From contig NC_050099.1 in NCBI RefSeq assembly GCF_902167145.1, positions 238,154,588 to 238,218,587 on the forward strand: a stretch of 64,000 nucleotides of DNA, in the 5' to 3' direction. The DNA is from Zea mays (Eukaryota; Streptophyta; Magnoliopsida; Poales; Poaceae). Below the pieces are notes generated by a model. That model saw only the letters and a list, made by a program, of their open reading frames with translations. It ran no database searches and was not told the origin of the DNA. The position numbers and the translations under genes were made by a program. This document shows positions 45,974 through 56,553 of the stretch, piece after piece (within the stretch, counting starts at the first letter, position 1; each line of letters starts with the position of its first letter).

Positions 45974-45982
45974 CTATAAAAG
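45974..45982 (+). promoter_or_regulatory. TATA box of the element B antisense gene
   Basis: CTATAAAAG lies 170 bases upstream of the ATG at 46144, inside the element and opposite to gag-pol. Just upstream, a segment of about 38 bp containing gttggattgcgggtttcccg is duplicated in tandem (about 45903-45970). Confidence 0.65.
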
Positions 45983-46143
45983 GGGGCGGGGTCGGTGCTT
46001 TTTGAACTTCACTTTCCGCGCTCCGTGAAAACCCTAGCCGCCTTTTTCACCGTCTTATTGCTCGTCTGCCCGCCGTGCTCTTGTTCGCCGGAGATCTGGC
46101 TCGAGTGAAGCAGACCACCCGCCGCCGCCGACGGTACGTTGCG

Positions 46144-49100
46144 ATGCCGACCTCCTCTTCTTCCGCTGCCGCTACGCCGCCGGCCGACGCTTCGCCGCCG
46201 GCCAACGCCTCGTCTGAGGAGACGCTGAGTAGTTTGATGGCGGAGGAGTTGCGCGCCGGCGATTCTATGGATTTTGGCGTGTCGCAGATATCGTCGGTCC
46301 GCGTGCAAGATATGCAGCGGTTGGGTTACTTCGGCGGCGGAGTTGCTCGTGTCCCGGGGACGGAGGAAGTCCCCGAGCCGGAGGGGGAGTTGGTTGTGTT
46401 CGAGGCGTTCTTCGCTGCCGGTCTCCGCCTGCCTGTGCACCGATTTGTTGGCGAAATCTTGCGCAGGTTTAACGTTCAGATACATCAGCTGACACCGAAC
46501 GCCGTGGTGGCTCTGTCGAAGTATGTCTGGGCGACGACTTCGTACGGCGGACAGCCATCAGTCGAAGTCTTTGCAAAGTACTATTGCCTGCACTGGCAGA
46601 AGAGGATGATTGGAGACGAAGTTGCCCAGTTTGGGTCCTGTACGTTTACGCCGAAGACCGACAAGACCACGATGCAGGTAGTCGAGTTGGTTCCTTGCGC
46701 CCGCAACAAGTGGGGCAACTGGAATGAATTTTGGTTTTACGTCGCGGAGGGTACCGTCGAAGACCATGAGGGGCTCCCCGTGTCCGAGATGTGTTCTCAT
46801 TTCTACTCAGCATACCCGCCCTTTGAGGTGGCGGAGGATGATGCGGACGAAGGGGCCCTTCGGTGCGCCGCCGGCCTAAGCAGTGGGCGCGATTTGGTTG
46901 AAGAATTTGTGGCGTACGGGGTATGGCCCTTGGCGCATGGCTGGGCGTTGGGCAAAGTGTGCCCTCGCCAGATGCCTTCCCATGGTGGGAAGATGGTGCG
47001 AAGTCCTGCCTTCACGCTGAATCTGCAAAACTGTGATCCGGCCGCCTTTGTGCGTGAGGCGGAGGATGGGGCGGTGCGGCTCGTTGGTCGTTACGTGCCG
47101 AGGACAGAGGTCCAGCGCAGCTGGGATATCCGCGGGTCGAATGACCATTTGAACAGGGTTTTTGAATTGAATCAATTGCCGTATGACGGCTATCCCGGCC
47201 AAGACGATGTGGACCGCCGTGGGAAGAAGCCGGTGGTGGAGACTGGAAACGTCCCTGCGCCGGCGGCCGCCCCATCCTCTAAAAAGAGGAAATTAGGTAC
47301 TGCTATGGGAGGACTTGGGGTTTCCGATGGTTTTGCTAGAGAGTTGATGCGGACATGCGCGGCCCCGGGGGGAAGGATGTCTTTGCCCGAGCTCCGGGAG
47401 TCTTCGGCGCGGATGCTGAGGGTTACCGGGGGTTGGTGGCCTAGGAATGTTCCTATCCCCCGTGCGGCCGGCGAAGACTTTTTTACATCTCGCATGGTTC
47501 GTGAATGGAGAGTTTTTCCTTACGGGCGGAATATTGCTGCTGTTGTGTCGGCAGTGATGGACAAGGATCGCCAGGGAGCTGCACAAAAGCGCCAGGCGGT
47601 TGTCAGGCTCGTTGAAGCCAGGCCGAAGAGGCAGCGGGGGGCTGCGGCCCCCGGCGGAGGCAAGCCGCCGCTGGCGGCGAAGTCGGGCGTCCCTGCATCT
47701 AGCAAGGCGCCGGAGACAGCGGCGGGCGCCGGTGGTTCCAAATCGACGAAGGCTATGCCGCCGTCCAGCAGAGTGCCGGAGGGCGCGAAGGCTGCCCGAG
47801 TGTTGTCGTCGGCTGGCAAGCGCGTCGCCGACTTCGTCACCGATATTAGTGTGGATGACTATCTTGGTGGTAAGTCGTTGGCTCTCTCTTTTTTTATATA
47901 TTTATTCGTTGATACGTCGCAGGGTCGGACGAAGGCCAACTTGCTATAGTTGCGCCTGCCGCGGCGACCACGATGGCTGCCGTAGTGCCGAAGGCGAAGG
48001 GCGGGGCTCTTAGCGCCGGAGGCGAGATGTTGGCCCTCGCGGCTGTCAGGGATGAGGCGGGCGCTGTGTCCCGCCGGCTGAAGGAGGTGACGGAGGCACT
48101 AAGTCAGGTCCGTTGAGCTAGACTTCGGTTTTTTTTTGTTTTTTTTGCGGCTTTGCTGGGGTCGTGGTCTTACGTGTGTCCTGCAGGTGGCTGACTTCGC
48201 CAACCGCACAGCGTCGGGGGCCCTCACGACAGTTGTGTCTGCCGAAGTCGAGAGACTTCGGACGCAACATGCTGACGCCGTCCGTGAAAAATCGTCCGCC
48301 GACAGTAAGTGCCGCAAGCTGGCGGACAAGGTGGCCGCACTGGAGAGGGAGAAGGCTGACCTCCGACGCCAACTGGTTGGGGAGAGGAGGGAGACCAACG
48401 AGGCCCTCGCCCAGGCGCAGGCTGCGCAGGCGGAGGCCAATCTGGCGTGGGCGGAGGGCAATCTTGCCAGGGAGCGCGCCGAGCAGCTGCAGGAGCGGCT
48501 CACCGCCCTGGAGAGCCGTGTGGAGAGGGCCGAGGCCGCGTCGCGTGCGGAGGCGGAGCGGACGCGCAAACAGCTTATGGATTCATACCATGAGCTGGGC
48601 ACGCGGACCGGTGACTTCGAAGTGCCGGACCGGGAGCCCGGACTTCGCTGCCTGGAGTGGGTGCAGGAGGAGTTGCAGGCTCTCCCCACTATCGTGGAGG
48701 GGTTTATGTCATATGCCTCCCTGGTCACCTGCGAGGGGGCGATGAACGCGCTCTCCCGCGAAGGGTGCCAGCACTTCGAGGTCTTCGACCAAGCCGATGA
48801 AGATTTTGAGCGAGATATCTACAAGGTTGAGGACCCCATAGTGAAGGACTCCGCCGGAGCCATCTACGACCGGATGTGGGGTCCGCACGGTCGCGAGGTG
48901 GTCAGGGAGCGGGCCGAGACGGCGAGGGCTCAGGTAATGTTTGGCGTTTGTTTGGCGTTTGCTGGATGTGGGCTATGTGTGGGTTTGCTGAATTTGTGTG
49001 TTGTGTCTTAGGCGGCGCGTGGCGAGAGGGTGGATGACTTCGGGGCGTTGAACAGCGCGTTGCCTGACCCGGAGCCGATCCCGGCGGAGGCCGTGTCCGG

Positions 49101-49863
49101 GGCTGCCCTGGAGCCGCCCCCGGAGACCGCGGAAGGCGCTCCGGATGCCCTCGCAACTGCTGCGGCCGTCGGAGACCTGCCCCCCGAGACCGCCGAAGGC
49201 GCGCCTGATGCCCCCGCAGCCGCTGCGCCGAGTGGTGAAGATCCTGCGACGGTGGCGGCGGAGGCGACAGTGGAGGCAACGACGGAGGCAACGGCAGAGG
49301 CTCCCGCAACGGCAGGGTCTTCGCAGGTGGCGTAGTGGGTGTAGATAGTTAGGGAATTTTGGATATGTTGCTGAATTTTGGTTGCTGCGCAGGTTCAAGA
49401 TTTTGGGCCTGCGCACGCAACCGCCACTACTAAATTTTTGGCGGCTTCGACCGTGGATGGTGGTAATAAATGTGATGGTTCTGCGTCTGAGTTTTCTGAT
49501 TTTGCTGACTCTGGGAGCTCGGTTGAGTGGACTGAGGAGTCGTCAGAGGAGGACTTGGACTACTTTGCGGCCTTGGATGTGGCTGCGGCGGAGGCTTCAC
49601 CGCACGCTGCGGACACAGAAGATGTGCCTGGTCCTAGTACTGGGCGCCGACGACGAAGGGCGGTTGCGAAGCGTAGAGTGAGTGAAGCGGAGGGAGGTCG
49701 GCTTCGTGTGAGTAGGGCTGGCCGGCAGGAACTATTGTCTTTGTCGGCCGCCGTGAGTACAGGTGAAGGGGAATTGCGAAGTCTTTTTGCGGGTGAGGAG
49801 CTTAGGATAATGTTGTTTAATTATAGGGAGATGGGAATTATTCCTAAGATTGAGCCGGTGTAG
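46144..49863 (+). CDS. Intact five-exon antisense Transposase_28 gene of element B
   Basis: Exons inferred from GT-AG sites and phase: 46144-47869, 47923-48107, 48187-48933, 49012-49326 and 49393-49863. Together they give 3,444 bases, about 1147 residues, with no stop or frameshift. If the last intron (66 bp) is not removed, the protein ends at TAG 49333-49335. The N-terminal third carries the Transposase_28-like region (VVFEAFFAAGLRLPVHRFVG, NAVVALSKYVW, WGNWNEFWFYV). A KKRK cluster near residue 380 may be nuclear. Exon 3 encodes a long Ala/Glu/Arg coiled coil and a conserved-looking EVPDREPGL...WVQEEL segment. Exon 4 has Ala/Pro/Glu repeats (ETAEGAPDA), and exon 5 is acidic, then basic (RRRRRAVAKRR). 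The biochemical role is unknown; related antisense ORFs are known in Tat-lineage elements. I chose ATG 46144, since the frame extends upstream only from GTG. Confidence 0.8.
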
Positions 49864-50029
49864 AGTGTGGTGCCCTCGCTTGTATATGTGTAAAGGCTTG
49901 TATGATGAGGTTGTGTGCCCCCGCACACTTGGCTATGTCTGCGAAGGCGTTGTGTACTTGGTCTGGTGTGTTTTTGTTATGCTGTGCTGATGCGCATATA
50001 GTCGGTCTTGGCGCGGACAGTTTGTCGTT

Positions 50030-50640
50030 TTTGCTTTTGTTGTGCTAGTCCGGCTGCACCCTTAGGCGGCTTCTGCACGGATAATCTACGTGGTAGACTT
50101 CGGTTTCTTTGCACTTGTTGTGCTGGTCCGGCTGCACCCTTAGGCGACTTCTGCGCGGATAGTCTTCGCGGTAGACTTCGGTTTTTTCGCACTTGTTGTG
50201 CTAGTCCGGCTGCACCCTTAGGCGACTTCTGCACGGATAGTCTTCGCGGTAGACTTCGGTTTTTTCGCACTTGTTGTGCTGGTCCGGCTGCACCCTTAGG
50301 CGACTTCTGCGCGGATAGTCTTCGCGGTAGACTTCGGTTTTTTCGCACTTGTTGTGCTAGTCCGGCTGCACCCTTAGGCGACTTCTGCGTGGATAGTCTT
50401 CGCGGTAGACTTCGGTTTTTTCGCACTTGTTGTGCTGGTCCGGTTGCACCCTTAGGCGACTTCTGCGCGGATAGTCTTCGCGGTAGACTTCGGTTTTTTC
50501 GCACATGTTGTGCTGGTCCGGCTGCACCCTTAGGCGACTTCTGCGCGGATAGTCTTCGCGGTAGACTTTGGTTTTTTCGCACTTGTTGTGCTAGTCCGGC
50601 TGCACCCTTAGGCGACTTCTGCGCGGATTTGTCGCACGCG
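50030..50640 (+). repeat. 78-bp tandem repeat, eight copies, in element B
   Basis: The word gcacccttaggcg recurs at 50056, 50134, 50212, 50290, 50368, 50446, 50524 and 50602, exactly 78 bases apart. Since 78 is a multiple of three, both strands stay open through the array, giving 26-residue repeats in long spurious-looking frames (plus: PLGDFCADSLRGRLRFF; minus: RKNRSLPRRLSAQKSPKGA). It fills the gap between the ends of the antisense gene (49863) and pol (50859). Confidence 0.95.
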
Positions 50641-50858
50641 AGGGTGGCTAGCGCTGAGCCTCGCGGTGACCTCGAATTGGTCGAATGTCGAAGACCGTTG
50701 TCACTGTCTTTTTTCGACGCCTGTTTTTGCGGGGGATTTTTCACACATATATTACATGGCTCCGCCTCGTTAAAAACCTCACCCCCCGGGAGGAAAAGAG
50801 TGCGGGACGGTATAAGATTGTTTTTGCGAATTACAAGGGCGAAATCAGCCCTGATGAG

Positions 50859-53057
50859 TCAAACAAAAAATTTGCGGAGGTTGTCGATGTTCCAGGAGTG
50901 CTCCAGGTCTTCGCCGTTTGGCGTTGTGAGCCTGTAAGCGCTGGGGGAAGCTTTCGTCTTGACTATGAAGGGGCCCTCCCACTTGGGCTCCAGCTTGCCC
51001 CTGGACTCTGTCCGAGCTGTTCGGACGAGTACGAGGTCCCCTTCGCTGAATTCCCTCGGGATGACTGCGTGGTCGCGCCATGCTTTTGTCTGGGCTTGGT
51101 ATTTGTTTAGGGCCTGTAGGGCGAAGACTCGGTCTCCGTCAATGAGATCCTTTGAAGTTGGCTCGTCCACGTCGGGGACGGCTGACGGAACTGTTCGTGG
51201 GGACCCATGTTTTATTTCTTGTGGGGTCATGGCCTCCGATCCGTATAGAAGGCGGAAAGGAGTAAATCCGGTCGCCCTGCACTCAGTCGTGTTTAGTGCC
51301 CAGACTGCCTCGGGTAACAAATCGGTCCATCTACCTTTTTTTCATCGAGGAGCATCTTTTTGACAGCTGTGAAGATTTTCCCATTGGCACGTTCCACGAC
51401 TCCGTTGGACTGCGGATGATAGACTGAGGCGAAGGCAAGCTTGGTGCCAATGGAGAAGCAAAAATCCTTGAAGTCTTGGCTGTCAAACTGCTTGCCGTTG
51501 TCAACTGTTAGTTCGGACGGTACTCCGAAGCGGCAAACGATGTTTTGCCAAAAGAATTTCTGGGCAGTTTTTGATGTTATTGTGGAAACAGCCCTTGCCT
51601 CGATCCATTTGGTGAAGTACTCGACAGCGACGAAGGCGAACTTAAGGTTCCCCTGAGCGGTGGGCAGGGGTCCGACAATGTCCAGGCCCCAGCGCTGGAG
51701 AGGCCATGTGTGGGCGATCAGCTTTGTATACTGCGAGGGGCTGCCTGACCGAGGAGAAAACTTCTGGCAGGCTTCGCAGGACCTTGTGACCCGATTTGCG
51801 GCGCACGGGCCAGTAAAAGCCTTGGCGGATCACCTTACCAGCTAGGGCCCTTGGCCCTGCGTGCGAGCCGCACGTGCCACTGTGGACTTCGCGTAGGATC
51901 TGGATGCCTTCGGTTTCGGTGACGCACTTAAGCATTGGCTGACTGACCCCTTTCTTGTAGAGTTGGCCTTCAATCAGTGCGAAGTCTCGGCTTCGATGTC
52001 TGAGGCGCTTGGCCTCGCTGATGTCGGTTGGATGATAGTACCCCTGTAGGAACAGGGTTATTGGTGCCCGCCAGTCCTCGGTCATGATGAGGTTGACTAT
52101 GCGGTGGCCCTCGCTGTCATTAGTTATTTGGAGCCCTTCGGGGCTCCGGACGGCTGGCGTGCCGATGACATGAAAGAATACGTCGGAGGGCAAGGACTCG
52201 CCCCTGGCGGCGGCCTTGGCTAATGCGTCAGCCTCTTCATTCTTGGCCCAATCCACATGCTGCAAGGTGAATCCCTTGAATTGTCTCTCGAGGCTTCGGA
52301 TGGTCGTGAGGTATTGCATAAGCGCGGGGTCCTTTGCTGCATAGTCTTTCTCGACTTGGCCGGCAACTACCTTGGAGTCTGTTTTGATGATGCAGGTGGT
52401 GACTCCGAGGGCTCTTAGCTTGCGGAGGCCGAGGATGACTGCTTCGTATTCTGCTATATTATTTGTGCATCTGTCGGATTCCAGAGCGAAGCTGAGGCGT
52501 GCTGCATATCTGTGCTTGACCCCGACTGGTGAGGTGATGACTGCAGCGGCGCCTGCCCCCGCATGGCACCATGCGCCGTCGCAATGGATCGTCCAAACCT
52601 TCTCTGCGGACGGGTCTGGCTGCGTTGTTGGCCCAGTCCAGTCGACGACGAAGTCTGCCAGGACTTGCGACTTGATGGCTGTCCTGGGCTCGAAGCTGAT
52701 GTGGTAGCCGGAGAGTTCGGCCGCCCACTTGGCAATCCTCACCGATGCCTCCGGGTTTCTGAATAACTCGCCGAGTCCCCTGTCTGAGGTGATTCGGACC
52801 TTGAATGCTTCGAAGTAATGGCGCAATTTGCGCGAAGACATAACGACTGCGTAGGCAATCTTCTCCAGCTCTGTCATGTTGCACTTGGATGGTGTCAGCA
52901 CTTCAGAGACATAGTAAATGGGGCACTGCCTGACCACGCCCTCGACTGTTTGCTCCTGCACTAGTGCCGCGCTGACCGCGTGCGGCGAAGCTGCAACGTA
53001 GAGCAACAGGGGGAGCGAGGAGTCGGGACTTGTCAGGACGGCCAACTCTGTCAGGTA
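50859..53057 (-). pseudogene. Element B RNase H and integrase, frameshifted
   Basis: It continues the gag-pol frame after the stop at 53058-53060. RNase H is open to about 51815 (AALVQEQTVEG, CDGAWCHAGAGA, EAVILGLRKL, TDSKV). Just after the FYWP of the integrase zinc region (near 51811) one base is out of register, and the catalytic core (TVDNGKQFDS, HPQSNGVVERANG) is read in another frame. A second shift in an A run near 51345 returns to the original frame for the integrase tail (WEGPFIV, WNIDNLRKFFV), which ends at TGA 50859-50861. Three lesions therefore block a full polyprotein. Confidence 0.85.
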
Positions 53058-56000
53058 CTATTTTAATGAAGCAAAGGCCGCCGCCTGCTCTGGTCCCCAG
53101 GCGAAGTCTTTTACACCACGAAGTGTTTTGAGGAAGGGGAGACTTCGCTCGGTGGACCTGGAGATGAATCTGTTGAGAGCGGCCAATCTGCCTGTCAGGC
53201 GCTGGACGTCTCTGGCGGACTGCGGAGGCGTCATGTTTATGATGGCCTGAATCTTGGTTGGGTTGGCCTCGATGCCGCGGTGCGATACCAGGTAGCCCAA
53301 TATTTTGCCTTGGCGAACGCCGAAGACACACTTTTCCTGGTTTAGGCGGAGTCGTGCGTCTCGCATGTTCGCGAACGTCTCGGCGAGGTCAGTGAGATGG
53401 TCCGCCTTGCTCTTGCTGGCGACGACAATGTCGTCCACATATGTGAATATATTTCTGCCAACTTGCCCGTTGAGCACTGTCTTGGTAAGCCTGGATAAGG
53501 TGGACCCGGCGTTCTTGAGTCCCTCCGGCATCCTGATGAAGCAATATGTGCCGAAGGGTGTTATAAAGCTGGTGCTAGCCTTGTCTTCCTCCTTCATGTA
53601 TATCTGGTGGTAACCGGAGAAGCAATCGAGGAGTGACATGACTTCGCATCCGGCCGCGCTATCGACTATTTTGTCGATTCGTGGCAACGGGAAATTGTCC
53701 TTTGGGCATGCCTTATTGAGACTGGTGAAGTCGATGCACATTCGCCACTTCCCGCTCTTTTTCTGCACCATCACTACATTGGAGAGCCACGTGGGGTAAG
53801 CCACCGGCTCGATGAATTTGGCTTCCAGGAGGCGGTGCACTTCTGCCTTGGCGGCCTCTGTCTTCTCGTCGGACATCTTGCGAAGCCGCTGTTTTTTCGG
53901 CCTTACCGAAGGGTCGATTCCCAAGCTGTGCTCAATTATGGAACGGCTGACCCCGACCAGATCGAGGGCTGACCAGGCGAAGACATCTTTGTTCTTTGAA
54001 AGGCAGCAGAGGAGCTTCTCCTCTTCATGCGAAGTGAGGTCTTCGCTGATAGTGACTGTCTGCTTGGGCGTGGCCTGATCGAGGGGGACAGTCTTTGTCC
54101 CGTCGTTGCTCTGCAGCTGTGCCTTGTCGTGCTGTTTGTCGGTTGAGCTGGCGGGCGCGGGGACCTCGCGCTGGGCCGTGAGGCAGTGCACGTTTCTCTG
54201 ACCGGGCACGAAGTCCCGCTCTATGTTGCGCGCCGTCTGTTGGTTGCCGTAGACCGTAATAACGCCTAACGGACCTGGGATCTTCATACATAGGTACAGT
54301 TCGTGAATGGCGGCTTCGAACTTATTGATGGAGCCCCGGCCCATGATGGCGTTGTATGGATATACCATATCCACAATATCAAATGTCACTTGCTCACTTC
54401 GTGCATTGGGTGCTACACCGAAGGAGAGGGGCAACTCTATTTTGCCGACAGGAAAGGTGCCTTTGCCGCCAAAGCCATACAACGGGTTGTCCGAAGGCTT
54501 GAGCAGGCTGTGGCTTATGCCCATGTGATCGAAGGCATGGAGAAAAATGATGTCCGCCTGACTGCCATTGTCAACTAGGACTTTGTGCAGGTCCCAGCCT
54601 GCCACACTGCAATTGATAACCATGGCGTCGCAGTGGGGGGCGCTGCGCAGGTCTATGTCCCGTGCGTCGAAGGTTAGCGGTATGTGGGACCACTTTGTCT
54701 GCACGACTGGGCCGGTGACGGCGACATGGTTAATGCTGCGGTAGTGGTCCCGCTTCTGCCTTTTTGTGTCGAAGTCAGTGCTGGACCCCCCAGTTATCAT
54801 GTGAATGACTCCGCGATATGGCTGATCGGCGAAGTCTTCCTGCTTTGGAGCATGGGGGATGTTTTGATGTTGCTGGTGTGGTGGTGGGGGTGGTGGAGGT
54901 ACGATTTGTACTTCCGGATGGTGTTGGTAAGCGTGGTGCGGTGGATGCGGGGCGGGGGCGTGGATATATGGTGGAGGGGGTTGCTGGTAAGTGTGTGCGA
55001 CAACTCTGGGGTTGTCGGCAGGCTGCGCCCGTGCCATCCTGTCTCTGGTGGCCTTCGTTTCTGGGCAGTCTTTGGTTTGGTGGGCGCAGTCTTCGCCATG
55101 GTAGAGGCAGTAGAATCGGCGCGGCGGCTGCGCCCGCCCCCGACCCCTACCGCGAGTTCCATTTCCGCGGCCCTGGGGGGGATACTCCTGGCGATGAGGG
55201 GCGTCAGCAGCGGGGTGCTGGTTGGCGATGTTGTGCACTTGCTGTTGATTGCGGCCGTCTCGACCGGAGTCCGGCTGCGGAGTCCTCGTCCACGTGCGGC
55301 TGGACTGTGGAGCATCTTTTGGCTTCCTTTGGGACTCAACCTTGCGCTGGTGGAGCTCTTCGGATTTGGCGTACTTTTCAAACAGCTGATATAATTCCTG
55401 GAGGTTCTTGGGCGGATCTCTGATGCAGTGGCTGTAAAGGACGCCGGCGCGAAGGCCACTGATAGCGTAGTGGATAGCGATCTGATCATCGACTGAGGGC
55501 AGCTGTGACTTGAGTGTTAAAAATTTGCGGTAATACTCCCGCAGAGTCTCCTTTTCCAGCTGCTTGCAGAGCGAGAGTTCGACCAATGCGTCGGTGTCTG
55601 GGCGGTACCCTTGGAAGTTGAGCAGGAACTTGTCCCTGAGGCTTCTCCAGGAATCAATGGACAGCGGAGGCAACCTGGTGAACCAGGTTAGAGCTGGGCC
55701 CTCTAGGGCGATGATGAAAGACTTCGCCATTGTGGCGTCGTCCCCTCCGGAAGATGCAACGGCGACCTGATAACTCATTATGTATTGCGCCGGGTCGGTG
55801 CTGCCGTTGTACTTGGGATAGGTCCCTGCCCGGAAGTTAGCTGGCCAAGGCGTCACTTGCAAGTGTGGCGCCAGGGGACTTCGCTCGTCGAGATAGTTGA
55901 CCCCTTGGAATGGCGCGGCGTGCGGGAAGGTGTGATCGCGCTGGGGGAAACGCGGGTCTTCCGGTTGTGCGTGGTGCTGGAGGGGTGGCCCTTGCTGTAG

Positions 56001-56513
56001 GCCGAGGTGGCCTTCGCGCGTGTCTTCCAGTTGTGCGCGCTGCTGGAGGGGTGGCCCTTGCTGCAGGCCAAGGTGGCCTTCGCGCTGCATCAGCGCGATC
56101 TCCCGCTCGAGGTCCTGGGCCTTCTGCTCTTCGTCGCGTATCATTTGCCGCACTTTGGCTAGTGCGGACACGCGCTGGCGCTTGGCCTCGAGTATCTCCT
56201 TCTGCCTCTGGAGATTGCGGTTCTTGAGGCGCAGGGCGCGCAGCTGTAGCTGTTCTTCCGCTGAGACGCCGAGGACTTCACCATCCTCGGTGAGGTCCGC
56301 GCCCTCCAGTGGGGCGAAGCCTGAGGTTGGCTGCGATTGTCTTTTAGGGCCGCAGGTGCGGAGAGTGTCGTCTTCGCAGGTGCGGGGAACGTTGTCTTCA
56401 GTGGCCTTTTGGTGGGTGGATTGGGTGAGGGCGAGGGCCTTGCCCTTTCTTGCGGCGAGCAGTGCTGCCTTCGCAGCCTCGTCAGCCTTCGGGTTAGCTC
56501 TCTTGGGTGCCAT
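53058..56513 (-). CDS. Element B gag, protease and reverse transcriptase ORF
   Basis: ATG 56513 (MAPKRANPKADEA) opens 1151 codons; the frame extends upstream only from a non-ATG codon. Order: Lys/Ala-rich N-terminus, a coiled coil with a 23-residue tandem duplication (REGHLGLQQGPPLQ twice, 55955-56095), capsid-like gag (TPWPANFRAGTYPKYNGSTD, then GPALTWFTRLPP), zinc-finger-like CLYHGEDCAHQTKDC (near 55100), aspartic protease (VLVDNGSQADI, near 54570), and RT with SLLDCFSGYHQI and YVDD (near 53435). It ends at TAG 53058-53060, directly followed in frame by RNase H. Lys-stop-Tyr where related proteins tend to have Lys-Gln-Tyr suggests CAG to TAG. A readthrough signal is possible but not evident. 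Confidence 0.85.
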   Translation of the reverse strand: MAPKRANPKADEAAKAALLAARKGKALALTQSTHQKATEDNVPRTCEDDTLRTCGPKRQSQPTSGFAPLEGADLTEDGEVLGVSAEEQLQLRALRLKNRNLQRQKEILEAKRQRVSALAKVRQMIRDEEQKAQDLEREIALMQREGHLGLQQGPPLQQRAQLEDTREGHLGLQQGPPLQHHAQPEDPRFPQRDHTFPHAAPFQGVNYLDERSPLAPHLQVTPWPANFRAGTYPKYNGSTDPAQYIMSYQVAVASSGGDDATMAKSFIIALEGPALTWFTRLPPLSIDSWRSLRDKFLLNFQGYRPDTDALVELSLCKQLEKETLREYYRKFLTLKSQLPSVDDQIAIHYAISGLRAGVLYSHCIRDPPKNLQELYQLFEKYAKSEELHQRKVESQRKPKDAPQSSRTWTRTPQPDSGRDGRNQQQVHNIANQHPAADAPHRQEYPPQGRGNGTRGRGRGRAQPPRRFYCLYHGEDCAHQTKDCPETKATRDRMARAQPADNPRVVAHTYQQPPPPYIHAPAPHPPHHAYQHHPEVQIVPPPPPPPHQQHQNIPHAPKQEDFADQPYRGVIHMITGGSSTDFDTKRQKRDHYRSINHVAVTGPVVQTKWSHIPLTFDARDIDLRSAPHCDAMVINCSVAGWDLHKVLVDNGSQADIIFLHAFDHMGISHSLLKPSDNPLYGFGGKGTFPVGKIELPLSFGVAPNARSEQVTFDIVDMVYPYNAIMGRGSINKFEAAIHELYLCMKIPGPLGVITVYGNQQTARNIERDFVPGQRNVHCLTAQREVPAPASSTDKQHDKAQLQSNDGTKTVPLDQATPKQTVTISEDLTSHEEEKLLCCLSKNKDVFAWSALDLVGVSRSIIEHSLGIDPSVRPKKQRLRKMSDEKTEAAKAEVHRLLEAKFIEPVAYPTWLSNVVMVQKKSGKWRMCIDFTSLNKACPKDNFPLPRIDKIVDSAAGCEVMSLLDCFSGYHQIYMKEEDKASTSFITPFGTYCFIRMPEGLKNAGSTLSRLTKTVLNGQVGRNIFTYVDDIVVASKSKADHLTDLAETFANMRDARLRLNQEKCVFGVRQGKILGYLVSHRGIEANPTKIQAIINMTPPQSARDVQRLTGRLAALNRFISRSTERSLPFLKTLRGVKDFAWGPEQAAAFASLK

Positions 56514-56533
56514 CGTGGGTGGTTTTCTCGTAG

Positions 56534-56551
56534 CACGAACGGTGGGCGCCA
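56534..56551 (-). promoter_or_regulatory. Primer-binding site of element B
   Basis: In reverse, TGGCGCCCACCGTTCG begins two bases inside the 5' LTR end. TGGCGCC starts are usual primer-binding sites in Tat-type gypsy elements; the tRNA was not identified. Confidence 0.7.
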
Positions 56552-56553
56552 AA

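Noticed and set aside
50008..50937. 309-codon plus-strand frame of Cys/Arg-rich repeats
   Set aside because: It is the 78-bp tandem repeat read in frame, followed by antisense of integrase; no ATG-led gene structure.
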